Assembly (NCBI GenBank): GCA_034440635.1
Contig: JAOTON010001574.1
Coordinates: forward strand, 186,001 to 250,000
Direction of reading: 5' to 3'
Source of the DNA: Lepas anatifera
Lineage: Eukaryota; Arthropoda; Thecostraca; Lepadidae
DNA length: 64,000 nucleotides
Within the stretch, counting starts at the first letter, position 1; the number at the start of each line of letters is the position of its first letter. Shown here piece by piece: positions 1 to 12,665 of the stretch. Made by a program: the position numbers and the translations under genes. A model generated the notes under the pieces. That model ran no database searches. It worked only from the letters and a program-made list of their open reading frames with translations, and was not told the origin of the DNA.

Positions 1-620
1 TTGCCGCACAAGTGGGTGGGGAGGGGGTGAACCACAACTTCATCCAAATTATTCATGATATCTGGATATTAAAATACGGTTTCTCCGCATTTTGGTTTCC
101 GGATACTGAAATCACGATTCCACTATCCGTCATGCATCATAATCCGGGTGTTTCAGAATCCGGATAATGAACGGTATCCGGATATCAGAATCTTTTTCAT
201 TCTGGAGGTCCGTTACCTACTTCAAGTATCCGTCTCTGCATTCCATTATGAGGATAGCAAAATGAAACGTTTATTATCCGGATAAAATTCGCACACCATT
301 CCACTATACAAAACGTATACTCATTTTTTACAGTGTACGATCTCAGGAACCGGAAATGATACGGAAAAAATTGGAAGGGCGCTGGAAGCGCCTTACCGCA
401 TTCTAATCTCAAGTCCATTTTGAACCATATCCGGTGACACTTGACGCTACAGAGGTCAAAAATGGGTCAAATTTTGACCCAATTAGGAAAACTATTATAA
501 CTCGGGAACCATTATACCTAGAACAGAGTCAAAGGCATCAATGTGTTTTTTCTTAGCTCAAGGATTCAAAGGATTCAAGTTAGATACGTTATGATCTTTT
601 AAGGTCACATACATTTGCAG
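1..620. other. No gene seen; TATCCGGATA-rich stretch
   Basis: Several variants of TATCCGGATA occur between 55 and 430. An inverted repeat TGGGTCAAA-T-TTTGACCCA lies at about 463-481. Nothing coding. Confidence 0.5.
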
Positions 621-623
621 ACA

Positions 624-892
624 CAGGGGGCGGGGGTTATTCCGGCCATGGCCCCCCAAGCGCTGGAGGGGGAACTATCTTTTAGCCCCCCAAAGGCCGG
701 ATGAATTTTCGAAAAAGGTGTTTTCAAAAATTCCCTCCCAGGAGAGCGATCATGTACTTGGAGAGGTAGCTTATACTAGGTCTGTCGAGCACCCAGATCG
801 CACGTCCCACCCCCCCCCAAGGAGGAGAATCCTTTGACAGACATGGGTTTGCCCCCTCTCCCCAAAAAAACTCGGGTCTGCGTCCGCCCCTG
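624..892. mobile_element. Possible hAT-like MITE
   Basis: CAGGGGGCGGGGG at the left and CCGCCCCTG at the right are weakly inverted. No convincing duplication (4 of 8). Weak call. Confidence 0.3.
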
Positions 893-1307
893 GTCACATA
901 TGACCTTGACCTTAGATTTAAGTCTGACAATACCCTTTCAAGGTCATATTGAAGATATCCAAATCCTTGGTTCATGTAAATTGTGTGTATTGGGGTTTAT
1001 AGGGCGCTTTCAGCATCTAGGCTATATCGCGCCCATGTAAATTGTAACTTGGTCACAGTTTGGTTTTACGTTTCAACATATTTCATGTTTTTATTTGCAA
1101 ACACAGAATTTTGCGACATTTTGACATCATGGACAAATATATCCCAGATTTCCACGCCTTGTTTTCAAAGCCAACATACAGCTTGTCCCTGAACGCTGGC
1201 ATTTGGCTCCATCTCAAGTCATTTGGGAACCGTGCGTGCGAGAGTTATGGGGTGTGAAATTATTTGCATAACAGTTGAGTTTGTATGACAACTTTATTAC
1301 CTCTAGT

Positions 1308-1465
1308 TATTATCATTATTATTATTATTAATTATTAGTTAAAATAATATAATAATAGTATAATATATACAATAATACATCATATTACATTGTTCAATAA
1401 TAATATGATAATAATATATACAATATAATACTATTGATCATTATAATTATCATTATTATTATTCC
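1308..1465. repeat. ATT/ATA-rich low-complexity tract
   Basis: Runs of ATT and AAT triplets with degenerate ATAATA words. Confidence 0.8.
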
Positions 1466-1662
1466 CAAATTACCTGTACCGCTATACTTTTGTTTTTTCT
1501 CTACCGAAGGTCAGATTTTGTCTATGAAGAATAAATTCTGCGAACAGAATGAGCAGAATGGGGCAGAAGCCTTGGTCCAACTTGAAAACTCTGTCCTTCA
1601 GGCTGTTCATAAAAAGTTCCATCATGTTCAAGCAGAGTTTGACACGCTGTCATATGTAATAA

Positions 1663-1861
1663 CTATCACTATACGTTAAAGGCCATACTGTGGAGTCGAT
1701 TTTCGTAGGATCTCGTTCGGACTTCCTCCACAAGAAGATATTGGGGTCGGAGCTTTCGTACTGTATTACAGTGCTTCGTCAGCGATGATCGTTCGGAATA
1801 TTCCGAACGATCATCGCTGACACCTTTTCCATATCTTCTTGTGGAAGTCTATCACTATACG
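1663..1861. mobile_element. Fold-back insertion with 44-bp perfect palindrome and 13-bp direct repeats
   Basis: CTATCACTATACG occurs at 1663-1675 and again at 1849-1861. Between them, 1778-1821 is a perfect 44-bp palindrome centred on GGAATATTCC. Outside it, 1721-1741 and 1831-1848 form a second inverted pair (ACTTCC..CACAAGAAGATAT). The right arm ends exactly at the direct repeat. No gene. Confidence 0.7.
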
Positions 1862-4800
1862 GTCATTTTATTGCTCGTCGGCCCCTGAAATGAAGATATG
1901 AATTCTGCCTTTTATACACGACATGTTTCTGACAAATATTTGGGCTGGCGAACGGAAAGTTCTCTTCCTGGTGACATTAAAGCCAGAAATGAGAAACGCT
2001 ATCCAAGCAATTGCTATAAAACAATTTAACCTGAATGGAAAATGTAGGCCATTGTATACCGTTAGAAATACAGGTAAAATCGCGAAAAATAGCGATGGCA
2101 ATATATGAGATAAAAGAGGTGACAGACAGATTGGACCCTTGGAGCCAACTAGTATGACTTCTAACCTTCATCCTTCCAGACTTCAGTATTTTAAGCCATG
2201 AAACAGAGCATATGAACTTCGAAAGTTCATATCTAAAAAAGCCCCCAAAAACAATAGAACGAGGGAAAGGATGAGTTCTCTGGTCACTTAATTTATGCTG
2301 AGACCCCGTTGATAAAAACAACGCCCCATTAAGCGAGGGTAGTGTCAGTACCAGCAAGGTACCCTTAAGGACTCGGCAGCTAAACTTCATTACGCTTGCT
2401 GCGTGTTGCATGTATCCCTAGTCGCTACTAAATGAAAAAGATTGCATCGCAAAATTCAGCTGTTATTTGTCTCGGAACTTTAAATATAACAATATTAAAA
2501 TTGCAAGAAGTATGTTTGCCTTAGTGTTGTGTCTCCTTGCCCTCTAGGGTATTTTTTATTGTTAATTCATTCTGAAATCCTGGCAGCCGGCTGAAAACTT
2601 GTCTGCTTTCAGAGCTATCAGCCTACCAATTTTTCGGCTAATGGTCTGAGTTCCATCCAGGCTCTTCTGCAGTAGACACCACTGATTGTTATCAACAGTC
2701 CTAACTGACAAGAAAAGCACCAAACTCCTGCGTTGTCCCAGGAAGTTTGGGAATCGTCGTTAGGAGTCGCAAGTGCGTCTGATGCTAACATATCTAACTA
2801 AGCCTCTTTTTCAACAACAGCCTTTTTGCCTGAGCGTGAGCATAATAAGAAGCACTGCTTGTTACTGCCTTGGCAAACAGATGAGAAATTCCAGCTACCG
2901 TTCCAGGTATAATGCAATGAAACTGGTAAAAAAAAACATAATTGCCAGATTACCTAACATATGTTTCTATAAAAGCTGAATTCTACGATTGGATCAGTGG
3001 CCAAACACCATTTAACAAAATGTTCTTTTTAGCCATATTTTCTTAAACATTTGTTTTTATCATATTAGCGATTCCCACTCTTACAAATGGTGCTGCCAGG
3101 GTCGGTCCCTGTAGGTCCTGGCCACTTGCTAATAAGCTCCAGTACATGACGTTGCACTAAAGCTAATTTGCTTCTGAGACTGCAAAGTTTTTGTTGAATA
3201 AGCCATGGCCTGCTTAACAAGCGAAAAATTACGTGGCAAATAATGTTAATCAATGATATAACCAAGAGGAGCAGCGTACTGCCCATATTTAGTAAAGTAT
3301 TTTTCATGTCAAACTATACATACAAGTCCTTGGCGTAAAAACGTTTTTAGTGTGGGTGGACGGCCCACGGACTATCAATACGAAAACTCTCCGATTTAGA
3401 ATTAGGGGAAGAAGCAATGTTGTTGAGCCTATGAACAAAAAAAATCCACAAGCCCAAATTGGAATAGTTATTGGTATAAGAGGGAATAGTTGCCTGGCAG
3501 CGAGAGCTCAATTTCCCCCAGACAGCCCATGTTCTCCCCCAAAGCAGCTTGGTGGTGGCAGTTGCCATCAGCTGCAGTAACGTGCCTCTCGCTCTGTGGC
3601 ATCTGATTAGAGCCCTGGGTGATACTTACGCCGATATTTAATCAATACAACCCCTGCGTCAGATAACTGTCGATTTTCCGGATGCCATATGTGCAAATAT
3701 ATTTTTGGCCTTGTAAGCCTGTGCAGGGGAGAAAAGCTGAGGCGATCGGTGGCTCTGTGTGCTGTAGTTTGTAAGGTGAAGGATCCCCGGTCTCTCGCGG
3801 GGATCAGCCTATGTGTGGAAGTACATATAACTGTATAAGAAGAGTACATACAACTGTTTAAAAGTACATATAACTGTAGAAGAAGTATAACTGTACATTA
3901 AAGCGCAGCAGTACCTTTTAACACCACCCTGCGATCGAATCATACAACGGGAACGTTAGCAAACAGGCCATCGAGTCTGCAATATCTTGACACTATTAGA
4001 ATATCGCTGCACTGGTCAGTGGCGTCGGTTTTCAGAGTAAAAAATGTACATTTCAAACAAATTCAAATCTTGAATTTGAATTTGCTATGCCTAATGTCCG
4101 TCTAATTCCTGTCTAACGTTGATTCTGTATTCACTTTCTTTTCAAAATGTGTTTTTGCTTTCATCAAAATCCATATCCTAGAGGATCCGCATCTTTAAAA
4201 TGCTACGTTCTGTTTCGTATTTCAGACCTTTCACCAAATCACAGATACAAACGTCAAGATCAAAGTGCCAGCATAACCGTTGACTTTGTAGTCACAGGCA
4301 TTTGGTGTGAGGACACGTCGTGGCTGGAGCCTTGATGTTGTAGGGAGTTAACAACATGGCGTGGAGGCTGGCTCGTAGGTCGGGATTTAGCCTCTGTCGC
4401 CTTCTCACTACTCAGCAAAAATACAAGAATATATGGCGGTAAGAGTAGGCCGAGCAGAGATAATCGCCCCCCAGAAGGCGATCACCGTCCAGTGAATGGA
4501 GACGCATGGTGGCCCTAAAACCACGCTCTGCCGAGCTTGCCTTGTTTATCAAGCCCGCCATATCTTATGAGGTTAATGGAGGCGTGAACAAAGCAGAAAA
4601 CAGTAGGGGGAAATAGGAAAAGGTGAGGGAAACTGTGTAATGGTAGAACCTAGCAGAGGGATGTGCGTTTGACTTGGCGTTAAACGCCTTGGATTCAGTT
4701 CAACTTTCATTCAAAGAGTAAGCTCAGATTCACAATGGAATTGCATCAAATATTTAGAACTAGTTTTCCGGGTCAGAAGCTGAAATATCTGGAATTTTGC

Positions 4801-4923
4801 TGAGTCCGAACTACCAAAAGTAATATCTTGGCAGTGCTTCGGTCTGGGACGATGCTGTGGTCTGGATGTCAAAAATCTAACTGAGTTCTGTGCCGTAGTT
4901 TCGATTCCCGCTAGTTAATAATA
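1862..4923. other. No recognised gene or element
   Basis: Apparently unique sequence. The only repeat seen is a short imperfect array of AGTACATATAACTGTA words at 3820-3895. Confidence 0.5.
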
Positions 4924-5060
4924 TTGTTGGGGTTTCGACGCCCACTGCCGGGTCCGGCGTCGCCAACCTCACCCTGTTGGAAGGGATTTTGGGGATCAGA
5001 TCGACTTATTCGGCTCCGCTACCGGGACCGGTGGCTTGAGGGTGATCCCTAAGCCCCCCC
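4924..5060 (-). mobile_element. tRNA-derived SINE, degenerate copy
   Basis: Same body as 23409-23590 (TTGTTGGGGTTT.GACGC, CCTCACCCTGTTGGAAG, GATCAGATCGACTTATTC) but with a decayed tRNA head. Confidence 0.6.
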
Positions 5061-5735
5061 GATTCCCGCTAGTTCTTAGCATCACAACAAAGTCATGTAA
5101 TTGCAGGTAGCCACATTACATTCATAGGTACATTTCATCCAACTGACTTAATGTGTAAAGGGAAAATTCACCCGTTGATTATTTGCAGACAATGAAATGA
5201 TTCGAAATCGCAACACACCTAGATTTCACCACGTGCACATTGTGGCACATCTCTGGCGGCATAGCAAAGTAGGTAGGCTGATGCCGTCTTCACTGTTGCA
5301 GCCGGCACTTCCATTACAGAAACATCGTCCATGCAGTGCCAGCGCGCGGCTGGCTGGTTCACAACAAATGACCTCGGAGTTAGCAGCTTCATGTGTCACC
5401 GCTTCATTCTGTGTGCTATAGAGCAAATGAACTGTTATGTTTTAGATGTAACCAGTGCTTTGAAACTGTTTGAAATCAGGCAAGGTGTCCCAGCATACAG
5501 TCCTTAAGATTTGAACACCGTAAAATCTTTTTTATAAATTTTGTTCCAGTTGTTCCTAGTACGGCTGCTGGAGTCGGATTCTCACTAAAGTCATCAATGG
5601 ACTTGTCACGGAGACCCCGACCCCACCAACCGAACGAGTAACTCCCTCAATGGAGGGTTAATTCAGAAGCCAAAGTTTGCTGTCCCACTCATGGTATGGT
5701 TAACATCACCATACGCATGCCACAACTTGGCAATC

Positions 5736-5795
5736 ATTTATCTGCAGCCCAGGAGAGACACAGCATCATCATTTCGTCTATGTGTACCATGAGCG
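5736..5795 (-). repeat. 60-bp dispersed sequence, copy 1
   Basis: Contains GCAGCCCAGGAGAGACACAG and CATCATCATTTCGTC; nearly identical to the reverse complement of 7222-7279. Confidence 0.65.
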
Positions 5796-6419
5796 GAACG
5801 GACCAGCGCCCCTAGTATAAATGAGGGTCTTATAAGGCTGGGCACGGCAAATATCTACATGGTGGCCATCTGTGGGCCATGTTCGGCGTGCGTGACAATC
5901 GTCCGGTGTTCCATCGAGACCGGGTGGTCCTGCCACGCCCTGATGTGTAGATCCATCAGCATATTGGAATTAGTCGACTGATTCGTCATTCGTCCACGAC
6001 AGTTGATATACACATATTGCACCGCTCCTGGGTGTGCAAACCCTACCCATTTGGGCTACAATTTCGGATTGTGTTTTTATACGGACGCAGGAATTGAGCT
6101 ACAGAGCAAATAAATATTAGCCGTACTCGACTATTTTGATAGCGTTAATGGTGTCAGACAGGGAAGGTCGCGGGAATCAGGCCCAAATTGTAGGAGTTCT
6201 TAAAAGTTAAATCCATTGCATAGTATGGAAAGAACGGATCTACAAATATCCTTGTCTCAGATTCAGATTTCGATATATTTCATCATTGATCCACAGCGCA
6301 CCTTTTCACAACGACATGTCGTGAATTGAAATATAAAATATATGTACAAGACGATGTGGGTATAAGAATATTCAGCAAACATTGAATAATCTAATGTCGA
6401 TGATTATAAAAAAACAATG

Positions 6420-7095
6420 CGCCACAGACTATGTAATATAATGTTAGTCGCACATTTTCAACATCCGCACCACTCCATTGCCCACTCATTAACGCACTTC
6501 GCAACACATGTCTAAATGACCTATTACTATCAACTCCTATCTCATTACACAGCTTACGTCCCCGACAGCACAATCGCCTACGTCTCGTCTCCGTCCTGAT
6601 GCGAGGCAAGGTAAGCTCCCTGGCTCGCCCGGTATCATGGCCGTGTGTGTTGTGCGCAGGCTTTCCGATGGGACTGGCAATATAGGACGGCTCTTCTGTC
6701 CCAACAGCGCAGAACACAGCGCACACAGTGTGGTATTGCACCAGTTGTTTGGCATTAAGCCAGCGTAGTTCGCAAATACCGTGTGAGATAATACTTGTAG
6801 CTTTTTCTTGCAGTTACCGTGCTCTGGCGCCTATGTTAATGTTTCTTAATGCAACGTGTTTGAGTTGAGTTGCAGGATCCGCAAGTGCTTAGGTAATATC
6901 TCACAATAGAAATCATATGTCTCTGCATAATTTGTGCTAACAACTTTTTTGGAATGCTATGCCTTGAATGACTGAGTGCAATCAGCAAGCCTGTGCATTT
7001 CCGCTGAACACTGTCCACATGGGCTTCAAAACTGAGATGCTTATCCATGACCAAACCGAGATTTAGGGGTTCTCTGGCCACCTCGGAAAACAGAT
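6420..7095 (-). pseudogene. Decayed non-LTR reverse transcriptase C-terminal fragment
   Basis: On the minus strand, 7060-6840 reads LNLGLVMDKHLSFEAHVDSV...KCTGLLIALSHSRH, the LG-(V/I)-D-L-F-HV segment after the RT catalytic core. The fragment then shifts frame. From about 6755 to 6440 it reads LNAKQLVQYHTVCAV...IRTETRRRRLCCRG...SFRHVLRS, matching the conserved QL--YHT and IRTE-GRR-LCYRG landmarks of CR1-like C-termini. There are at least two frameshifts and no catalytic domain. It abuts a GGTCA-type element at about 7115. Confidence 0.7.
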
Positions 7096-7114
7096 GGGGC
7101 CTCAGATCCCCTAA

Positions 7115-8114
7115 TGCTCGTGTTAAACTTCGCCTCGGTGGGGGGTGTTTGAACACCCCTTCGGGATTTTCCGGCGGTACGAAAAACGGTGGCGCGAAGC
7201 ACCGCCGTATCACCGCCTACTTGACTCATGGTACGCATGGACGAAATGATGATGCTGTGTCTCTCCTGGGCTGCAGATAAAGCACCGCCTACTTGGCACA
7301 CCTTATCCTCGATTGATTTCGCAACTTTTCCCAAAATTTAACTCATTCGAATTGACACTCATACCACATAATGGGCCCACCGAGTACTACAAAATATATT
7401 CCGGGATTTTTCATATCGATGCCCTAGAGTCAGTAACGGATCATGACCTCTCCTTTCGAAACGCATGGGAAAAACAGGAATTGGGCTGTATTTGTGTAGG
7501 AACAGCTGCGAATTCTTTCATCTTTTCCAAATCGTAGTATCTTGGGCCCCTTTCCAGTTTCATATTGCAATTTTTTACCTGTGATCTTTGAGAGGTCATC
7601 TGGGGCTACTTAAGCAGGTTTCAGACTTGGGTCAATACCTTTGGCGGAAATGATGATAAAACTTTTTATTTTGATAACATTAGGTTTGAATTACTATTTC
7701 GAGTCGATTGATTTGCATATTGGCTATGTTATGTTGGATAGTGACCTTGACCTGACCTTAAGTCAGGCCATTTTTATGTTTTTACCTGGTATGGTCATAT
7801 TATACATCATTCGATTCACCGTAACGAGAGAAAGAAAATGGTGCCTAAAAATGATTTAACTCAACTCTGCCAGACGCTAGAGCCCGGCATCTGTTCTCCA
7901 ACATGCCATGTTCTTTGACCTGTCATGACCTCAAAACAGACCTAAGCGAAAAAGTGACTCATGTAGTTTCTTCATGAATTTGTATGAACTATCCAACACC
8001 ACTTGCGTTTTTACGCTATCCCGCATACGAGCCGAGTTCAAGGGTGGGGGTTGTTTTAACATCCCCCACCAGGGTGAAGGTGGCTCGGAGGCCCACGGGG
8101 GCGGCTATTAACAG
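7115..8114 (+). mobile_element. GGTCA-rich inverted-terminus element, family A copy 1
   Basis: It aligns by eye along almost its whole length with 25012-25994. The left arm (7115-7160) has CTTCGCC...GGTGGGGGGTG then TTTGAACACCCC. The right arm (8040-8114) is its inverted counterpart with GGTGGGGGATGTT. Shared internal blocks include CCACATAATGGG..., ATTCCGGGATTTTT.ATATCGATG, GGGCTGTATTTGTGTAG and GCGTTTTTTCGCTATCCCGC. It has no coding capacity. Relative to copy 2 it carries a 60-bp insertion at 7222-7281 flanked by 12-bp repeats. Confidence 0.75.
7210..7293 (+). mobile_element. 60-bp dispersed sequence, copy 2, with 12-bp duplication
   Basis: CACCGCCTACTT flanks the insert at 7210-7221 and 7282-7293. 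The family A sister element at 25012 lacks the insert, so it is a true insertion. The insert ends CTGCAGATAAAG. Confidence 0.7.
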
Positions 8115-9316
8115 GACACGCTTATGGGGCGGGGGGTAGAATTATCTAACGCATGAATACATTTTTGTCGAAAGAAATTCCTCAACCCCTTGCTCCCCAG
8201 TAACTCCTATGCCTATGAAAAGTACTGATCGATTTATGATCATGGAAAAACCATGACAGGATTTTAGCTTCAACACATAGTTATACCTAATTGATATTTA
8301 TAGCTACTTTCCTAGGTAAGGTAATTCAACACGGTTCAATAGTTCACGGGATTGCCCTAGTAAATGGAAGACTGAATCAAACCTAAATGAAACACCTACA
8401 ACCTGTATCAACACTTCATTACACGTGACAAAACAGCATCCATACCTTTGGCCGACTCTCACCTTAGAATACAAAATGTAATACAATATACAGGGGTCTT
8501 TCATTCTTTGTAAGACCGCTTTATTCATCAATTTAATGTGGAATTCGATTTTCAAAATATTTTGCAGCTAAGTACAAGTGCCTAAAATTAGACAATTACA
8601 TAAACTTCTACCTTAGAGGGTCATCTGATAATGGGTGTGTTAAGAAACTTAGTTTTTGCGTAAAATGCCAACATGCGTAACACATTGGAAAAATGTGTCA
8701 TATTTGGGAACTATTAGCCGATAATGTACGTGATTTGGTCTTAGAAAATTACCTATATGTCTGAAAACTATACCATAACTACTATCGGTATCACCGCACA
8801 AAATATCATGTCGTACATGCATTCGAGGACATCCTCAATTACCTAGGCATACTTTCCATGGACATAACAATTCTCCATTAAAGAAAAATGATCCAACTTG
8901 TAGCGACGTAAAATATACGGCCTACCAATAGCTAGGGGTGGATCCAACCGGTGGGTTTGGGGAATCGATATCAGCCTTGGACACAAAACAAAAAAGTTTA
9001 GCGATGGAAGTGCCGGCGGGCTAGATTAAACTGCTGCAATGAATTTATATTTTACATTAAATAACCCTTAACGGATACTCAAAAAGCGGAAAAGGCCTTC
9101 AGTTCTTCTTTTTCGCTTTCAGAGAAAAATTCTGTCGGGTTCGAAGAGATACCTCCAACAGTCATAGGCGTTCAACAATGAGTTTTACTGACGTTCGATA
9201 ATGAAATCTAATTTTTCTTGAGGGGGTAAGAAGGTTTAACCCTCCTCTTCCGCCTCGGGGTGGGGGCATGGGCGGGTTGCCTCCTCCCCATGGATCCCCT
9301 CACCAAAAGTGACATT
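8115..9316. other. No recognised feature
   Basis: Short scattered frames only; nothing supported. Confidence 0.5.
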
Positions 9317-10179
9317 TTAACACGCGCACTGGAGGGGCGGCCTCGGAGGCCCCCACCTGTTTTTCAAGGTGGCCGAAGAACCTCTAGTAGCCGAAAACGA
9401 AACGTTGCCACATTTAACAGAATTTAATAGCACGTCGATTGGTGAAGACTTTTTGAAAATCGGCCGAAAATTTTTGACTTATAGGCTTTCAAAGTCAGAA
9501 CTGCATTTTGAGATCGCCGTGAACGCGCGGTCGGACCAGTTAGCTTGCATTGAAGACCGAGTGGTGACGTCATAACGTCATATAAGCGGGACTATATGTC
9601 AAGGTCACTTACATGAAAGTCAAGGTCAAGGTCAAGGTCACGGTCAAGGTCATATCTGCACTTTCAAGATCACTGACCACTGCGCGTCCGGCCAAATGAC
9701 GTTACCCCGTCTGACTTATATTATGCTATGACGTCATCGGTAGGTACCCCAATACAAGGTCAAGGTCAGGTCAGGTCAAGGTCATTTTGAAAGGTCAATC
9801 CTATTTCCCGCCAAACAGTGACTACAGTGTTAGTCAAAGTGTAAATAATAAGTAGTATGCCATATGGTGACCTTAAAGGTCAATGACCTTGAATGACCTT
9901 GACCCAAAGTTGTGGGAAGCCTCTTTGCGACCTCTTCTCTATGAACCTTGTCCGCCTTTAGCTTATTCCCGCCATTTTCCTGCATAATCACAGCATTTAC
10001 CAATCGATCCCAGCATGGCCAATATTTGACCTTTACGACCTCGTTTGACCTTGAAGATATTAACCTAGGTCAATGAAAATCGGTCATCATGTAGATCCCT
10101 CCCCACCCGCCTACCAGTGACGTTTTCTAACCTCTTAGTTTTGAGATCTTAGGGGGCCTACCCCCCTCCAGTGGGTTAG
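9317..10179 (+). mobile_element. GGTCA-array element, family D
   Basis: The left end TTAACACGCGCACTGGAGGG plus CGGCCTCGGAGGCCC is mirrored at the right end (10150-10179) by GGGGGCCTACCCCCCTCCAG then TGGGTTAG. Between them lie about 20 GGTCA or TGACC pentamers, including five near-contiguous copies at 9618-9653, several reading TCAAGGTCA. It contains no gene. Confidence 0.6.
9599..9653 (+). promoter_or_regulatory. Tandem AAGGTCA array (nuclear-receptor half-site type)
   Basis: Six GGTCA cores in 55 bp, five of them spaced 6 bp apart (AAGGTC repeats). TCAAGGTCA is the extended monomer site of FTZ-F1/SF-1/ERR-type receptors. A second cluster is at 9758-9806 and a mixed-strand one at 9868-9906. 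Function is inference only. Confidence 0.4.
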
Positions 10180-12340
10180 TGCCGACCCCCTCTGGGTGTT
10201 AAGAATCTTTATCATCATAACCAGTTTTCATACGAGAATAAAACGGCATGTTTCCCTGGCTTTTCATAAGTTTTATTGTATTGTATTGTATTATTCGTGG
10301 CAACTTCCATCTATGTAAGCACGAACATTATTTGTTCAACATTAAACTACCAGGGAAAATACAATTTTTATTATTATCTTTAAACTTGACAAGTTTTCGG
10401 ATACACCATCGACATTTGCGTACACCGTCGTTGTGATTTCAAGACTGTGGTATAAGCAGAGAGATGTCGACCTTACCAGTAATAAAAATGATTACTTGGT
10501 TTAAACTGCTAAATATATTTTTTTAAACCTTGATTTCATGTTCACGACAACTTTACATCTCTCCGGAAAATCGCGGCTATCTATACTGCTTTAGCGGCTG
10601 ATGAGTCAATGCAAGCCATAGACAAAAAGGTAGTGTTCGAAAATTTATCCTGCTCTCCTCCGCCTCTTTGAGATCCTACGGCTCCAGTGCATCGGAGTTT
10701 ATCATCCAAACAAACATCAAAGTATATGTGAAACACCTTTGAACCATCTTTTGATTTTCCGCCTCAGCACCGTTTGTCATCTAGGACTATTCAGAGAGGC
10801 ATCTGCTTCTGAATTGCGCCCTTAATGAACCAAGTTAAGCTTGGCGATGAGATACAAAGCTGAGCTTTTCAATGAACTCAACAGCTTTCTGAAAACTTCT
10901 GCTCGAAGGAATTCATTTAACCATGTGAAATACAATCATTTTTCACTTATCACAGCTGCTGTTTTATTCCGACACGTGTGTACAGTTTAATAGGAAGCTC
11001 CGCTTGGGAAAAATCCAGCTATGAAATAAGAAATGTAGATAATTTTAAGCAAAATAAGGGAATAATGTCCTTCTTTATAGGCAGCTTGACACATCTTACG
11101 TGTATTCTCTTGTGTACAAAGCGTTTTATTTTCAGATCCGCTAAAAAACATCGCACTATCCTCCAGCTTCGCACCATAAAAAATAGTATGAAGTAGCCAC
11201 GAAGGTCACTCCACAGGTTGCGGAGACCCCATTATTCTGCAGCTGGTGTAAATCCTCACCCGCTCCAGTAGCTGCTGCCAGTTTGCTGTTGCCACCGACT
11301 CCGGTAATTGTTCTGCCTCCCGCCAGATTACTCGCGAGATGGCGCGCCGTGACGGTCGCCATGGTGAGGATGCCACCCTCACCATCGCCGTTACTTGTTT
11401 CTAGACAGTAACCAGCGGCAATAGGCTGAAGACCATTGATGTCTGGTGAAATATGGTTTTTCAGAGAATCTGAAAACAGTTGATTCCGAATATCGACGAG
11501 GAAGAAAAAGCCGCAAACTGGTTTCGGATGACAAAGTTCATATTGCTAAATGTTTCACCCCAGCTCCAAGTGTCATGAACGTCTGAGAATCACATACAGA
11601 TTCTTCCCGAAGGTGAAAAATGTACACAGTAAGGCATCCAGGTGCTATCGAGCTTTTAAACTATAGGTACAAGGCAATGAGCGAGTTATCAGCTAGCCCC
11701 TTTTCGATTTATCGTGATAATAAGCAGGGAAGCGCGTTCGAGAAAGGATCCAATGTACTGTGCACGCGAAATTGGGCTCGTGCTGTACGCCATGTACGCA
11801 CCACTAGGCTTGGATAATGTTGACTCAGTCGAGCTCGGACTTCGAGCAGCACCAAGCTACTAATCAGCTGCTGGGAATTAAGAAGTTAGCACTGTATGCA
11901 GTTCTAACTTCGCAATACTCGGCAGCTCATTAGAATCTTGGCGTTGGGCGATGTCAGAGCTCAACATAATTGACAGAATTTAAGTACGTTCAAGTTAAAA
12001 TTATTATTTAAACAGCTGCACATACATGGGGAAATATCATTTGCCACCCAATAATCGGTCGTTAATAACCCAATAAAGCTAAATTGTGTCTCAATTAAGT
12101 TGAACTTTTCCATTAGGCCCCTAAATTTTGTATTTCAGTGCACGGTATGGCGCGGGATTATATGAGATTATTTTCCGGATTTTATTGACGGACGAGGCAG
12201 GTCTATTTTTTTGAATATATATCGTGAAAGGGATAGGGAGGCAACAGGAACAGCTGTCCGGCATAGGCGGTTCCAGGGGGTGGAAATGGGGATAATTGCA
12301 CCCCCATCGACCCTCCAGCGCCCCCTGAAAGGTCGATTGC
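10180..12340. other. No recognised gene apart from the weak exon candidate
   Basis: Includes a short TATTG repeat at 10266-10285. Otherwise apparently unique, AT-rich sequence. Confidence 0.45.
11260..11362 (-). CDS. Candidate first coding exon (weak)
   Basis: ATGG in a favourable context (CACCATGG) opens MATVTARHLASNLAGG and reaches a GGTGAGG donor-like site at 11259. GC-rich against its surroundings. No partner exon found. Confidence 0.2.
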
Positions 12341-12665
12341 GCCCAAGATACCTTTACTTAAAGGTACGTTCAAGATGGATTCATCCACGCCCGAGTGACG
12401 TCACACGGGCGTGGAGGAATTCCTTCACCATTGAGCTGTGTGTTAAACAGCTGCTAATGGTACTTCCCGCTTACGAATTTGTGAGAATACACGATAGTCA
12501 AGTTCCTCCCAAATGCAATGAATAAGCATTTTATTATTGATTCTGGGCCTCATTTGGCAAACTTTTGGACATTTAACAATTAAATTTTCCCATGTTATAT
12601 CCTACGAGGTGTGACGTCACATCCGGTGGTCTGCGCTTGCTGTTGGAGGGGGCTGGATTGCGCCC
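12341..12665 (+). repeat. CRE-bearing repeat, copy 1
   Basis: About 325 bp, matching 24258-24583 in reverse orientation. Conserved blocks are AGATACCTTTACTT, GAGTGACGTCACACGGG, CGCTTACGAATTTGTGAGAA, GAGGTGTGACGTCACATCCG and GCGCTTGCTGTTGGAGGGG. Two perfect TGACGTCA palindromes sit near the two ends. Confidence 0.7.
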
